This document shows positions 24,701 through 33,625 of a DNA stretch of 64,000 bases, one piece after another. The notes below the pieces were generated by a model. The model did not search any database. It saw only the letters and a list, made by a program, of their open reading frames with translations, and was not told the origin of the DNA. The translations under genes and the position numbers were made by a program. Source of the DNA: Tatumella terrea (GTDB lineage Bacteria > Pseudomonadota > Gammaproteobacteria > Enterobacterales > Enterobacteriaceae); the NCBI RefSeq assembly GCF_039523755.1, contig NZ_BAAAFX010000002.1, positions 62,001 to 126,000 of the forward strand, in the 5' to 3' direction. Within the stretch, counting starts at the first letter, position 1; each line of letters begins with the position of its first letter.

Positions 24701-25771
24701 ATGATAATTAATTTTTTCCGGCGTCTGGGTATAGCCCTGCTGGTAATTTTTGTAGTGAGTATGGCGAGTACTCAGGCAGAAGAGTTAAAGACGATACGTA
24801 TAGGGGTGCCTGACCAGAGTGCAGGTAGTAAACCGTTTATTGGCGGTCCGTTAGGGATGGCTTATATTCGCCATCAGCTGGAGAATGAATTCAAGCCTAA
24901 GGGAGTGACTATACAGTGGCAGTTCTTTAAAGGTGCGGGGCCTGCAGTTAATGAGGCTTTGGCTAACCGGCAGCTGGATTTTGCTTATCTCGGTGATTTA
25001 GCCGCGATAATTGGTAAAGCTAACGGATTACCTACCCGTTTGTTATTAGGTAGCCGGGGTTCTGATTCTTATTTAGCTGCGACTAAGACCTCCGGAATAA
25101 AAACACTTGCTGACCTCAAAGGAAAACGGGTTGCGGTTTACCGTGGAACCGCTGACCAATTAGCCTTTGATCGCGCTTTACAAACAGTCGGGCTCAGCGA
25201 GCAAAATATGCAAGTCATAAATCTGGACTGGAATGCAGGAAAAGCAGCTTTAGCGGCTAATCGCATAGATGCTGTATGGGGGGGGATGTCTCTGCTCGCT
25301 TTACGCGGCGATAAAATAAATATTGTAGCTAAAAGTAGCGACACAGGGCTGCGTAATACGACTCAGGCCGGTTTTTTTGCGACTCAGGAATTTATCAACC
25401 GCTGGCCGCAAGCGACTCAGCAGATAGTGAATATTCTTGTCAGAAATGCAGCGGAAATCAGTGATTCAAAGAATCGTCAGTCATGGTCGGCAGAGATGGC
25501 GCAACAAAGTCAGATCCCTCAAGCATTATTCCTCGAACAGTTACCTCCTAATCAACTGAACTTTATGACGTCTCCGCGTCTCGATGCATTTCTGAACGGG
25601 AGCTTAGGTAGTAGCATAAGTCAGGCAAAAAATGAGGGTCTTATCCGCTCAGCTTTTGACGCCAGCCAGTGGGGAGATGACCATTTCGTCGAGCAGGCGC
25701 TTAAGGCAGATCATCTCACAAAGCATTGGCCACTTTATAATACTGAAGGTCAGGTTATGGCTAAGGACTAA
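24701..25771 (+). CDS. Periplasmic binding protein of the SsuA/TauA type
   Basis: A 356-residue solute-binding protein of the NMT1/SsuA family. Residues 1-26 are a signal peptide (LGIALLVIFVVSMASTQA-EE). The core shows KTIRIGVPDQSAG, LANRQLDFAYLGDLAAIIG, LKGKRVAVYRGTADQLAFDR and LDWNAGKAALAANRIDAVWGG, all typical of aliphatic sulfonate/taurine/nitrate binding proteins. A good AGGAG site precedes the ATG. It is divergent from the permease operon with about 207 bp between the starts, and its 3' end overlaps the LysR gene by 11 bases. Confidence 0.92.
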   Translation: MIINFFRRLGIALLVIFVVSMASTQAEELKTIRIGVPDQSAGSKPFIGGPLGMAYIRHQLENEFKPKGVTIQWQFFKGAGPAVNEALANRQLDFAYLGDLAAIIGKANGLPTRLLLGSRGSDSYLAATKTSGIKTLADLKGKRVAVYRGTADQLAFDRALQTVGLSEQNMQVINLDWNAGKAALAANRIDAVWGGMSLLALRGDKINIVAKSSDTGLRNTTQAGFFATQEFINRWPQATQQIVNILVRNAAEISDSKNRQSWSAEMAQQSQIPQALFLEQLPPNQLNFMTSPRLDAFLNGSLGSSISQAKNEGLIRSAFDASQWGDDHFVEQALKADHLTKHWPLYNTEGQVMAKD

Positions 25772-26711
25772 AATTTCCACGGTATCCGGCGAGCTGTTGC
25801 TGATGCGCACACCCGGTTTGCAAGATAATATCAATCATCTTTTCAGCCAGTGGTGGCTGTACGGTATTGACCAGAGAAATTATTGCAAATCGGGTTTGCA
25901 TCAATCTCCATTCATCCGGGAGATCAGTCAACTCCAGTTTAACCAATTGATGGCTGTGTTGGTAAAGTGCAAAGCCATCCTCACTGGCAAAACTGATTGC
26001 CTGTGTACGTGAAAGTGTCGAGAGGAGTGCATACATATGGTCACATTGTATGGCAGGAACAAAATCCTGCTGCTCACTTAACGTTGCAAGCACCTTCCTG
26101 ACACCTGGAGGCAGGTAGGGGGCAGCAAAGGGATAGCGTAGCAGCATTTGTACAGAAACAGGTCCCTGATGGGCCAGTGGATGACTGGTATGGCAGATGA
26201 AAAAGCATTGTTGGGGAGGTAAAGGCTGAACCCGTAACATAGGATCTAACTCTGCCTGCCAGCTATCGGCCACGACAAAAGGATATTTCCGTGTTGTTAA
26301 AGCCTGATGTAAGTTAACCCAATTATCGATATGAAAGCGGACTCTGGTTTTTAGAAGGCATTGATAAAACTCACTAACCGCCTCCGGAATGAGTCTTGCT
26401 CCGGGAGCCGGGCCACAACCAAAATTAATTTCCCCTGTCAGTGTTGAGTCTGTTTCGAAAAGCTGGTGGCTGATTTCAGCGTTCAGCTCTTTCAATTGAC
26501 GCGCATACGGTAAGAGCTTTTTTCCGTGGGCTGTTAGTGTTAGTGCTTTAGTTTGCCGGTTGAATAGCGGAAAGCCCACGCTTTCTTCCAGAGAGCGAAT
26601 ACTTCGGCTAAAGGCTGATTGAGAAAGACAAACAGCATCAGCTGCACGATTGAAACTGCCATATTCGACTAATGCTATAAAATTACGAAGTTGGCGGAAA
26701 TCCAGATGCAT
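25761..26711 (-). CDS. LysR-family regulator of the sulfur cluster
   Basis: A 316-residue LysR-type regulator, counted from the internal ATG at 26711 so that the protein begins MHLDFRQLRNFIALVEYGSF. The winged helix-turn-helix is residues 5-60 (RAADAVCLSQSAFSRSIRSL), followed by the effector-binding domain. The frame is open to 26738, but the preceding nine residues are unlike the family. It converges on the binding-protein gene with an 11-base overlap, so it probably controls the cluster's divergent promoter at 24.5-24.7 kb. The inducer is unknown. Confidence 0.88.
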   Translation of the reverse strand: MHLDFRQLRNFIALVEYGSFNRAADAVCLSQSAFSRSIRSLEESVGFPLFNRQTKALTLTAHGKKLLPYARQLKELNAEISHQLFETDSTLTGEINFGCGPAPGARLIPEAVSEFYQCLLKTRVRFHIDNWVNLHQALTTRKYPFVVADSWQAELDPMLRVQPLPPQQCFFICHTSHPLAHQGPVSVQMLLRYPFAAPYLPPGVRKVLATLSEQQDFVPAIQCDHMYALLSTLSRTQAISFASEDGFALYQHSHQLVKLELTDLPDEWRLMQTRFAIISLVNTVQPPLAEKMIDIILQTGCAHQQQLAGYRGNFSP

Positions 26712-26739
26712 AGCCCTTGTCTCATATTGTCCCATCACA

Positions 26740-27415
26740 GTAAAATTACTGTAAAAATGGCGTGTTTTAAACGGCAGTTAAAGCTTAAACTTTCAATGGA
26801 TTATATCATTTTTTATGCTATTTAATTTTCATTTTTCATCGATTTCTCCCTGTATCAGCCATTCTCCCCTTACTGGTCATCATTAACACCTGCATTACAG
26901 GTTATGGCAGATTTTTATCAGTCAGCCGAATCTGACATTCGGTAGTGGAATGCCATTGACCTTAAATCGTTATCACGTCATGTAGTAACAGGATGCCTGC
27001 ATTTTATGTACGGGGCCGGAGCGGAGCAATCCGTATCGTAACGGCGCCGATCTGTTGGCGGACGAATAGCCTGGTCTGATGATGTAACCGATACCATTCA
27101 TTTAAGTATATTTTTTAAACAATTTCGGTCGGTTTTTTTTATTCCTATTTTTCATCTAAGCTTTGTTTTATTTAACTTTTTGCTATATATGGCAGATAAG
27201 TAAAATTCCTAATATTGCAGCTAACATATAGTTTTTTTTCAGGAAATTGTTCAGATAAATGAGAAAAATTGTTGGTGCATTGTCATGAGAAATATTAACA
27301 AATGTTATTGTCAATGTGCTCCGGTCACAAAAAACGATACTAATAGACAGAAAAAAGGAATACCCTATTGCAACTTTTACTTATGTATACAGTTGTTAAC
27401 TTAAAGGTTAATTAA
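26740..27415. other. Long AT-rich leader before gcd, no gene seen
   Basis: About 680 bases with no credible reading frame. It is AT-rich with several small inverted repeats (for example CCGAAT/ATTCGG near 26928-26944). The stretch from 27100 to 27300 has long T and A runs. It would hold the gcd promoter and possibly a long 5' leader. No transcription-factor site was convincing. Confidence 0.5.
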
Positions 27416-29797
27416 ATGTCACGGCAATCCCGAGGTTTACGCCTCATCACTCTACTTATATCGGTATTCTGTACCCTTTGGTTGATCATCGGCGGTGGCT
27501 GGTTGCTCTCCCTGGGCGGCAGTGCTTACTATCTGATCAGCGGCATCGCGATGGCGGTGTTTACTGTCATGCTGTTAAAGAAAAGAAGCTGTGCTTTTTA
27601 TCTTTATGCACTCATCCTGTTAGCTACCGCTATCTGGTCCTACTACGAAGCCGGTCTTGACTTCTGGGCATTGGCACCACGTCTGGATATCTGGGTACTG
27701 TTCGGTATCTGGATGATTCTGCCGTTTGTCTACCGCCAGCTGGCAGCGCCTAACAAGAAATCAACCGCTCTGATGGTGATCGCGATTGTGATTAACCTGG
27801 CGATGGTGGTGACGGCGTTCTTCGGTAAGGATCCTCAGTCAGTCTACGGGACGCTGAACCTTCAGAACTCCGGTGTTGAGCAGCCAGGCGCGAATATGCC
27901 GGCAGCAAACTGGGAAGCTTACGGGCGTACTCAGGCCGGTGACCGTTATTCTCCGCTGAGCCAGATCAACGACACTAACGTTAAAAACCTGCAGGTTGCC
28001 TGGGAGTATCAGTCGGGCGACCTGAAGCGTGCGGATGATCCGGGTGAAATCACCAACGAAGCGACGCCACTGAAAGTCGGTAACCTGCTGTATACCTGTA
28101 CTGCGCACCAGATCCTGGTGGCTATTGATGCAGCGACCGGTAAAGAAAAATGGCGTTTTGATCCGAAGATCAAATATAACCCGACCTTCCAGCACATGAC
28201 CTGTCGTGGTGTTGCTTACCATGAAATTCAGCCAGCCGTTGCTCCGGGTAATGCCCCTGCAACTCCGGCAATGTGTTCGCGTCGTATCTATCTGCCAGTC
28301 AACGATGGTCGTCTGATTGCTGTTGATGCAGAAAGCGGACAGCTGTGTAAGGATTTCGGTGATAACGGTACGCTGGACCTGCAGCATCAGCAGCCGAACG
28401 CTTATCCGGGTGGCTATGAGCCGACTTCACCGCCGGTTATCACGAATAACGTGATTGTTATTGCCGGTGCAGTGACAGATAACTACTCAACCCGTGAGCC
28501 TTCCGGTGTTATCCGTGGTTTCGATGTGAATACCGGTAAACTGGTATGGGCATTTGACCCGGGTGCGAAAGATCCTAATGCTATTCCGGCAGACGGTCAG
28601 CACTATACGCCTAACTCACCTAACTCCTGGGCACCTGCAGCTTATGATGCCAAACTGGATTTAGTCTACCTGCCTATGGGTGTGACCACACCGGATATCT
28701 GGGGTGGCGATCGTACTCCTGAGCAGGAACGTTATGCGAGTGGTATCCTGGCGTTACACGCCTCGACCGGTAAAGAAGCCTGGTTCTACCAGACTGTCCA
28801 CCACGACCTGTGGGATATGGATATTCCGGCACAGCCTTCGCTGGCGAATATCACCGATAAAGACGGTAAAACCATTCCGGTCATCTATGTACCGACCAAA
28901 GTGGGTAACATCTTTGTCCTGAACCGTGAAACGGGTCAGCTGGTGGTTCCTGCTACCGAACGTCCGGTACCTCAGGGTGCGGCAAAAGGTGATCACGTCT
29001 CTCCGACTCAGCCATTCTCGGACCTGACTTTCCGTCCTGAGGCCAAGCTGACCGGTAAGCAGATGTGGGGCGGCACCATGTTCGACCAGATGATATGTCG
29101 TATCATGTTCCATCGCCTGCGTTACGAAGGTACCTTTACTCCGCCTTCAGAGCAGGGAACCCTGGTATTCCCGGGTAACCTGGGCATGTTCGAGTGGGGC
29201 GGTATTTCAGTGAACGGTAACGACCAGTTCGCGATTGCTAACCCGATGCAGCTGCCATTCGTTTCTAAACTGATCCCTCGTGGTCCGAACAACCCGGAAG
29301 AACCTGGTGAAGGTGCCGCAGGTGGTTCAGGTTCAGAAGCCGGTCTGCAGCATATGTACGGTGTTCCTTATGGTGTTGAGCTGAGTGCATTCCTGTCACC
29401 ATTAGGTCTGCCTTGTATGGAACCATCATGGGGCTTCGTTTCAGCGATTGACCTGAAAACCAACAAAATTGTGTGGAAAAAACGTATCGGTACTATCCGT
29501 GACAGCGGCGGTCCGATCCCATTACCACCAATGACTGTCGGTACCCCGATGCTGGGTGCACCAATCACGACGGCCGGTAACGTGTTCTTCATCGGTGCAA
29601 CGCTTGATAACTACATCCGTGCTTACAGCGTACGTGACGGTAAACTGCTGTGGCAGGCTCGTCTGCCAGCAGGTGGTCAGGCAACACCGATGACCTATGA
29701 AGTAGACGGTAAGCAGTATCTGGTGATTGTTGCTGGCGGCCACGGCTCGTTCGGTACCAAGCTGGGTGACTACATCGTTGCTTATAAATTACCTTAA
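27416..29797 (+). CDS. gcd: Membrane-bound PQQ-dependent glucose dehydrogenase
   Basis: A 793-residue quinoprotein, matching E. coli Gcd (796). It oxidises glucose to gluconolactone on the periplasmic face and passes electrons to ubiquinone. Five hydrophobic segments occupy residues 1-140 (LITLLISVFCTLWLIIGGGW and four more). The periplasmic eight-bladed propeller begins near NWEAYGRTQAGDRYSPLSQI. The catalytic region has YQTVHHDLWDMDIPAQPSL with the Asp of the DMD motif, and the C-terminus MTYEVDGKQYLVIVAGGHGS is typical. No PQQ synthesis gene is in the window. Codon use is strongly biased, which suggests high expression. Confidence 0.97.
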   Translation: MSRQSRGLRLITLLISVFCTLWLIIGGGWLLSLGGSAYYLISGIAMAVFTVMLLKKRSCAFYLYALILLATAIWSYYEAGLDFWALAPRLDIWVLFGIWMILPFVYRQLAAPNKKSTALMVIAIVINLAMVVTAFFGKDPQSVYGTLNLQNSGVEQPGANMPAANWEAYGRTQAGDRYSPLSQINDTNVKNLQVAWEYQSGDLKRADDPGEITNEATPLKVGNLLYTCTAHQILVAIDAATGKEKWRFDPKIKYNPTFQHMTCRGVAYHEIQPAVAPGNAPATPAMCSRRIYLPVNDGRLIAVDAESGQLCKDFGDNGTLDLQHQQPNAYPGGYEPTSPPVITNNVIVIAGAVTDNYSTREPSGVIRGFDVNTGKLVWAFDPGAKDPNAIPADGQHYTPNSPNSWAPAAYDAKLDLVYLPMGVTTPDIWGGDRTPEQERYASGILALHASTGKEAWFYQTVHHDLWDMDIPAQPSLANITDKDGKTIPVIYVPTKVGNIFVLNRETGQLVVPATERPVPQGAAKGDHVSPTQPFSDLTFRPEAKLTGKQMWGGTMFDQMICRIMFHRLRYEGTFTPPSEQGTLVFPGNLGMFEWGGISVNGNDQFAIANPMQLPFVSKLIPRGPNNPEEPGEGAAGGSGSEAGLQHMYGVPYGVELSAFLSPLGLPCMEPSWGFVSAIDLKTNKIVWKKRIGTIRDSGGPIPLPPMTVGTPMLGAPITTAGNVFFIGATLDNYIRAYSVRDGKLLWQARLPAGGQATPMTYEVDGKQYLVIVAGGHGSFGTKLGDYIVAYKLP

Positions 29798-29850
29798 GTG
29801 TTAATGAGGCGGACCCCACAGGGTGTCCGCTGTCAGAGACCAGGTAAGCC

Positions 29851-29889
29851 ATCCCCGCCGGCATGCAAATGTCAGCGGGGATTTTTTTT
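29851..29889 (+). terminator. Rho-independent terminator after gcd
   Basis: ATCCCCGC pairs with GCGGGGAT across a 16-base loop and is followed directly by seven T. A second smaller hairpin (GCGGAC/GTCCGC) lies just before it at about 29811-29830. Confidence 0.88.
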
Positions 29890-29892
29890 ACC

Positions 29893-30222
29893 CTTTTCAG
29901 CGCGGCAGGCCCGGCGGTTCGTTCAGTCACTGTACGGCAGTGCCCTCTGGTATGTGCGGGTTGAGATTTCAGGATACGGGGGAGATGTTTAGCATGTCTG
30001 TGCTTTCCAGCGCGGCAGGCCCGTCGGCCCGGTCAGTCACTGTACGGCAGCGCATTCTGGCAGGAACGGGTACATATTTCAGGATACGGGGAGATGTTTA
30101 GCATGTCTGTGCTTTCCAGCGCGGCAGGCCCGGCGGCCCGGTCAGTTACTATACGGCAGCGCATTCTGGCAGGAACGGGTGCATATTTCAGGATACGGGC
30201 GGAGGTTTTTAGCATGTCTGTG
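29893..30222. repeat. 110-bp tandem repeat, three copies
   Basis: Three head-to-tail copies start at 29893, 30003 and 30112 (lengths 110, 109 and 111), with a broken fourth start at 30223. Each copy begins CTTTYCAGCGCGGCAGGCCC and ends with TTTCAGGATACG..., GAGATGTTTAGCATGTCTGTG. Copies 2 and 3 are nearly identical; copy 1 is more diverged. The short frames in it on both strands repeat with it and do not look like genes. Confidence 0.9.
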
Positions 30223-30922
30223 CTTTCCCCGCGGGTGATCGCCCGTGGTTATAAGGCCGGGACGTTATTCTGTTGTCATTATTACTCAGATAAAACGAGG
30301 CGTCTCTTCTGCGTCCTTAATGCCCCCTAATCCTTCACTTTTCAGGTTGTGGCTTCCACGTTCTCCATTCGGGATATCCCGGCCGTTTGCTGTTTGGCTC
30401 AACCTCTGCATCATTCGTATTGCCGCTTCGCTTGCTGATCTGCGGGGCTGCGGTATTGTGTCTCCGGATTGCGGGTGGAAACACTACCCGAAGGACGCCC
30501 ACGACTGATCCACGCCATTTCCGGCGCCTTTTACGTCATTCCGCTGTCTGCTTGTTGTGGTTTAACAGATTCTGACCGGCGGCAGGTGGTCTTAATGCGG
30601 TCCGTCTTTCCTGACCCTGCATATATTTTTAGCGTCATCGCAGGTCGGTATCGGGAAAATGCAGTGGCAGTGGCCGTAACAGGAGTGTGGCGTGTGACGG
30701 AGGGCCGCATAAACCGTCAGGGCACCAGAGTACCGGTAGCCCATCTTTCGCAGTAGTGCGCGGTGGATCAGCGAAACAACCCGCCGACCACTGACCTGCC
30801 GGATGTGCCTGAGCAGGCCGGGGAAGAGAAGTTAAGAGGATAACCCGCAGATACCCCGGGGGAGAGAGTATCCCGGCGTCTGCATTGCCGCAGTACGGCT
30901 AAGACAGGGGGCAGCGCAGGGA
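30223..30922. other. 700-base gene-poor stretch between the repeats and soxS
   Basis: GC-rich sequence with only short overlapping rightward frames (longest about 95 codons) that resemble no family I know. An imperfect hairpin near 30846-30884 (GCAGA...CCGGG / CCCGG...TCTGC) could terminate soxS. It may be decayed sequence. Confidence 0.5.
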
Positions 30923-31333
30923 TCACATGATCCCGGAGGCTGACGGGGAATGCCGCTCGCTACGTGAGGTGTCATGGCGGGCAGAAGAGGCTCCTCTCAG
31001 GGCCTGACAGCGCATGGCCTGACGGTAGGCGGTCGGAGTCTGATCGAACTGCCGGCGAAACACGCGTGAAAAGGTTTGCTGCGAATCGTAGCCAAACTGT
31101 AAGGCGATATCGAACACCGGCCGCCGTGTTTTACACAGGGCGTCTGCCGCCATTTCCAGACGCCTTTCACGGATATAGTCCCCGAGTGTCTGCTGTGTCA
31201 CTGCACGGAACATACGTTGCAGGTGCCATTTCGAATACCCTGATTTGGCGGCGACTTCATCGATCGATAACTGTTTACCCAGATTCTGGTTAATCCACTG
31301 GGTGAGCGAATGAATGATCTCTTCTTGCATCAT
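30923..31333 (-). CDS. soxS: Superoxide response activator SoxS
   Basis: An AraC/XylS-type activator of the MarA/SoxS/Rob group, divergent from soxR and behind a textbook SoxR-controlled promoter. The two helix-turn-helix motifs are visible (LSIDEVAAKSGYSKWHLQRM, then FDIALQFGYDSQQTFSRVFR), with TPTAYRQ. The paired ATGs at 31333 and 31330 have AGGAC upstream, whereas the longer frame from 31387 would run into the promoter. That gives about 136 residues, compared with 107 for E. coli SoxS. The extra is a Ser/Arg-rich C-terminal tail of about 30 residues. Confidence 0.92.
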   Translation of the reverse strand: MMQEEIIHSLTQWINQNLGKQLSIDEVAAKSGYSKWHLQRMFRAVTQQTLGDYIRERRLEMAADALCKTRRPVFDIALQFGYDSQQTFSRVFRRQFDQTPTAYRQAMRCQALRGASSARHDTSRSERHSPSASGIM

Positions 31334-31395
31334 AGTCCTGTCCTTACGGCGATATCTGTACCCGGGTCGGGGGTTCGAAATATTCAACGGTCTAA

Positions 31396-31426
31396 AGTAT
31401 AATTCCTCAAGTTAACTTGAGGTAAA
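31396..31426 (-). promoter_or_regulatory. SoxR-controlled soxS promoter with operator
   Basis: Read leftward: -35 TTTACC (31426-31421), a 19-bp spacer, and -10 TATACT (31401-31396). The spacer carries the perfect palindrome CCTCAAGTTAACTTGAGG (31405-31422), which is the SoxR binding site of the E. coli soxS promoter. The over-long 19-bp spacer is the known feature that makes the promoter depend on SoxR distortion. Confidence 0.95.
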
Positions 31427-31433
31427 GCATCAA

Positions 31434-31964
31434 ATGAAAAAAGAGAGAAATTATCCTAAGCCGGTACTGACCCCCGGCGATGTGGCCAGGCGAAGCGGGG
31501 TGGCCGTCTCTGCGCTGCATTTCTATGAAAGCAAAGGGCTGATTTCCAGTACCCGAAACAGCGGAAATCAGCGCCGTTACAGCCGCGATGTACTGCGCCG
31601 GGTGGCGATTATTAAGGTGGCACAGCGCATCGGTCTGCCGTTATCCGAGGTCAGCGATAACCTGGCACTGCTGCCGGCAGATAAACGTATGTCGGCCAGT
31701 GAGTGGGAAACGCTGACAGGTTACTGGCGCGAGGAACTGGACAAACGGATAGAGTCACTGACGCGCCTGCGCGATGATTTGAATGGCTGTATCGGTTGTG
31801 GCTGTTTATCGATGCGGGATTGTCCGTTACGTAACCCGGGGGATCATTTAGCTGACAGTGGGCAGGGGGCGGTCCTGCTGGAACGCGGGCAGGAAGCGCA
31901 CGCCGGGGGCCATTCCGCACCGCTGCCAGGCCGGCAAAAGAAGCAATTCCAAAACAAAGGTTGA
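31434..31964 (+). CDS. soxR: Redox-sensing regulator SoxR
   Basis: A MerR-family regulator that senses redox-cycling compounds through a [2Fe-2S] cluster and activates soxS. The N-terminal winged helix (LTPGDVARRSGVAVSALHFY) and dimerisation helix are followed by the cluster motif CIGCGCLSMRDC (C-x2-C-x-C-x5-C). E. coli SoxR has 154 residues; this one has 176, with the extra residues as a Gly/Gln-rich C-terminal extension. It is divergent from soxS with the shared operator between them. Confidence 0.96.
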   Translation: MKKERNYPKPVLTPGDVARRSGVAVSALHFYESKGLISSTRNSGNQRRYSRDVLRRVAIIKVAQRIGLPLSEVSDNLALLPADKRMSASEWETLTGYWREELDKRIESLTRLRDDLNGCIGCGCLSMRDCPLRNPGDHLADSGQGAVLLERGQEAHAGGHSAPLPGRQKKQFQNKG

Positions 31965-32119
31965 AAGTCGCTCTTATAACCGGATAATCACCGACCTTTC
32001 AGGGCCGGTGACGAGTATTTCTCCTGCTCCGGCGACATCCGTCGCCATCCCAATAACACGCTGCTCTGACGACAGACGCATCACTAATAAATAATAATAT
32101 ATATACCAGAGGACTTTTT

Positions 32120-33469
32120 ATGTCTTACGACCCGCGGCTATCTTCAGGACGGCTGGACAGGTGGTTTAAAATTTCTCAGCGAGGCAGCAGCCTGCGTCAG
32201 GAAGTGATTGCCGGGCTCACCACGTTTCTGGCCATGGTCTATTCAGTGATTGTTGTTCCGGAGATGCTGGGGGCCGCCGGATTCCCGCCATCGGCGACCT
32301 TTGTGGCGACCTGCCTGGTGGCCTGTTTTGGCTCTTTACTGATGGGATTGTGGGCAAACCTGCCACTGGCGATAGGTTGTGCTATCTCGCTGACGGCGTT
32401 TACGGCATTCAGTCTGGTGATTGGTAAGCATATCTCTGTCCCTGTGGCGACCGGGGCGGTGTTTCTGATGGGGGTACTGTTTACCCTGGTCTCTGTCACC
32501 GGCATTCGTGGGTGGATCTTACGTAATCTCCCCGCAGGCATCGCTCACGGGACCGGCGTCGGGATCGGGTTATTTCTGCTATTGATCGCCGCCAATGGGG
32601 TCGGGCTGGTGGTGAAAAATCCGGAAGCGGGTTTACCGGTCGCGCTGGGCCACTTTACCTCGCTCCAGGCCCTGATGGCACTTGGCGGACTCGCCGCCAT
32701 TATCGGTCTCGAAAAGCGTCGTGTCCCGGGCAGCATTGTCTGGGTGATCATTGCCATTTCGCTGGCGGGATTGTGGCTCGATCCCTCCCTCCACTATCAG
32801 GGCATTTTTGCGTTCCCTCACCTGCAGGATGCTCAGGGGCATTCGCAGTGGTTTAGCCTGGACATTGCCGGGGCATTACACCCGGCCGTTTTACCGGTGG
32901 TACTGGCACTGGTGATGACCGCGGTCTTTGATGCCAGCGGAACCATCCGTGCCGTGGCGGGTCAGGCCGATCTGCTGGATGACGATGGACAAATCATCAA
33001 TGGCGGAAAAGCACTGACCAGTGATTCGGTAACCAGCCTGTTTGCTGCGGTGGTCGGGGCTTCTCCGGCCGCGGTCTATATCGAGTCAGCGGCCGGGACG
33101 GCGGCGGGCGGAAAAACCGGGCTGACGGCGGTGGTGGTCGGGTTACTATTTTTAATGGTGCTGTTTATGTCGCCGCTGGCCGGGCTGGTTCCGGCGTATG
33201 CCACGGCTCCGGCGCTGATGTATGTCGGCCTGCTGATGTTAAAAAATGTCGCCAGGGTCGTTTCCGGTGACACTGTGGATACGATGTCGGGGCTGGTTAC
33301 CGCGGTCTTTATTGTACTGACCTGTAACATCGTGACCGGCATTATGCTGGGCTTTGTCACCCTGGTCATCGGACGATTGTTTGCAGGAGAGTGGCGGAAG
33401 CTGAACTCTGCCATCGTCATTATCGCTGCCGCGCTGGCGATATTTTATGCCGGGGGCTGGGCGCTATAG
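32120..33469 (+). CDS. ghxP: Guanine/hypoxanthine permease, NCS2 family (GhxP-like)
   Basis: A 449-residue membrane permease of the AzgA-like branch of NCS2 purine carriers, exactly the size of E. coli GhxP (YjcD). It has about 12-14 hydrophobic segments, the N-terminal SLRQEVIAGLTTFLAMVYSV, the family motif ending at FDASGTIRAVAGQADL and GKALTSDSVTSLFAAVVGAS. The order soxS-soxR-ghxP-yjcE is that of E. coli, which supports GhxP over the paralogues AdeP/AdeQ. A clear AGAGGA site precedes the ATG. Confidence 0.88.
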   Translation: MSYDPRLSSGRLDRWFKISQRGSSLRQEVIAGLTTFLAMVYSVIVVPEMLGAAGFPPSATFVATCLVACFGSLLMGLWANLPLAIGCAISLTAFTAFSLVIGKHISVPVATGAVFLMGVLFTLVSVTGIRGWILRNLPAGIAHGTGVGIGLFLLLIAANGVGLVVKNPEAGLPVALGHFTSLQALMALGGLAAIIGLEKRRVPGSIVWVIIAISLAGLWLDPSLHYQGIFAFPHLQDAQGHSQWFSLDIAGALHPAVLPVVLALVMTAVFDASGTIRAVAGQADLLDDDGQIINGGKALTSDSVTSLFAAVVGASPAAVYIESAAGTAAGGKTGLTAVVVGLLFLMVLFMSPLAGLVPAYATAPALMYVGLLMLKNVARVVSGDTVDTMSGLVTAVFIVLTCNIVTGIMLGFVTLVIGRLFAGEWRKLNSAIVIIAAALAIFYAGGWAL

Positions 33470-33625
33470 CGCCCGTACTGACCGGGGATTAATCTGTAAA
33501 CCGCTGGCAACGATGAGATTTCGCACATCAGGATGCGGGGTTTGTGGCTATTTTGTTTTACACTACCGGCATCCCGGAGATGTGATTTCAACATTTATCG
33601 CCGCAGAAGAGGCTAGAAAGCAAGC

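Noticed and set aside
27316..27332. CRP site before gcd (TGTGCTCCGGTCACA)
   Set aside because: The half sites are 5 bases apart where CRP needs 6, and one half has a mismatch.
30033..30756. Small open frames in and after the 110-bp repeats
   Set aside because: They repeat with the array or overlap one another in several frames, with no ribosome sites or family resemblance.
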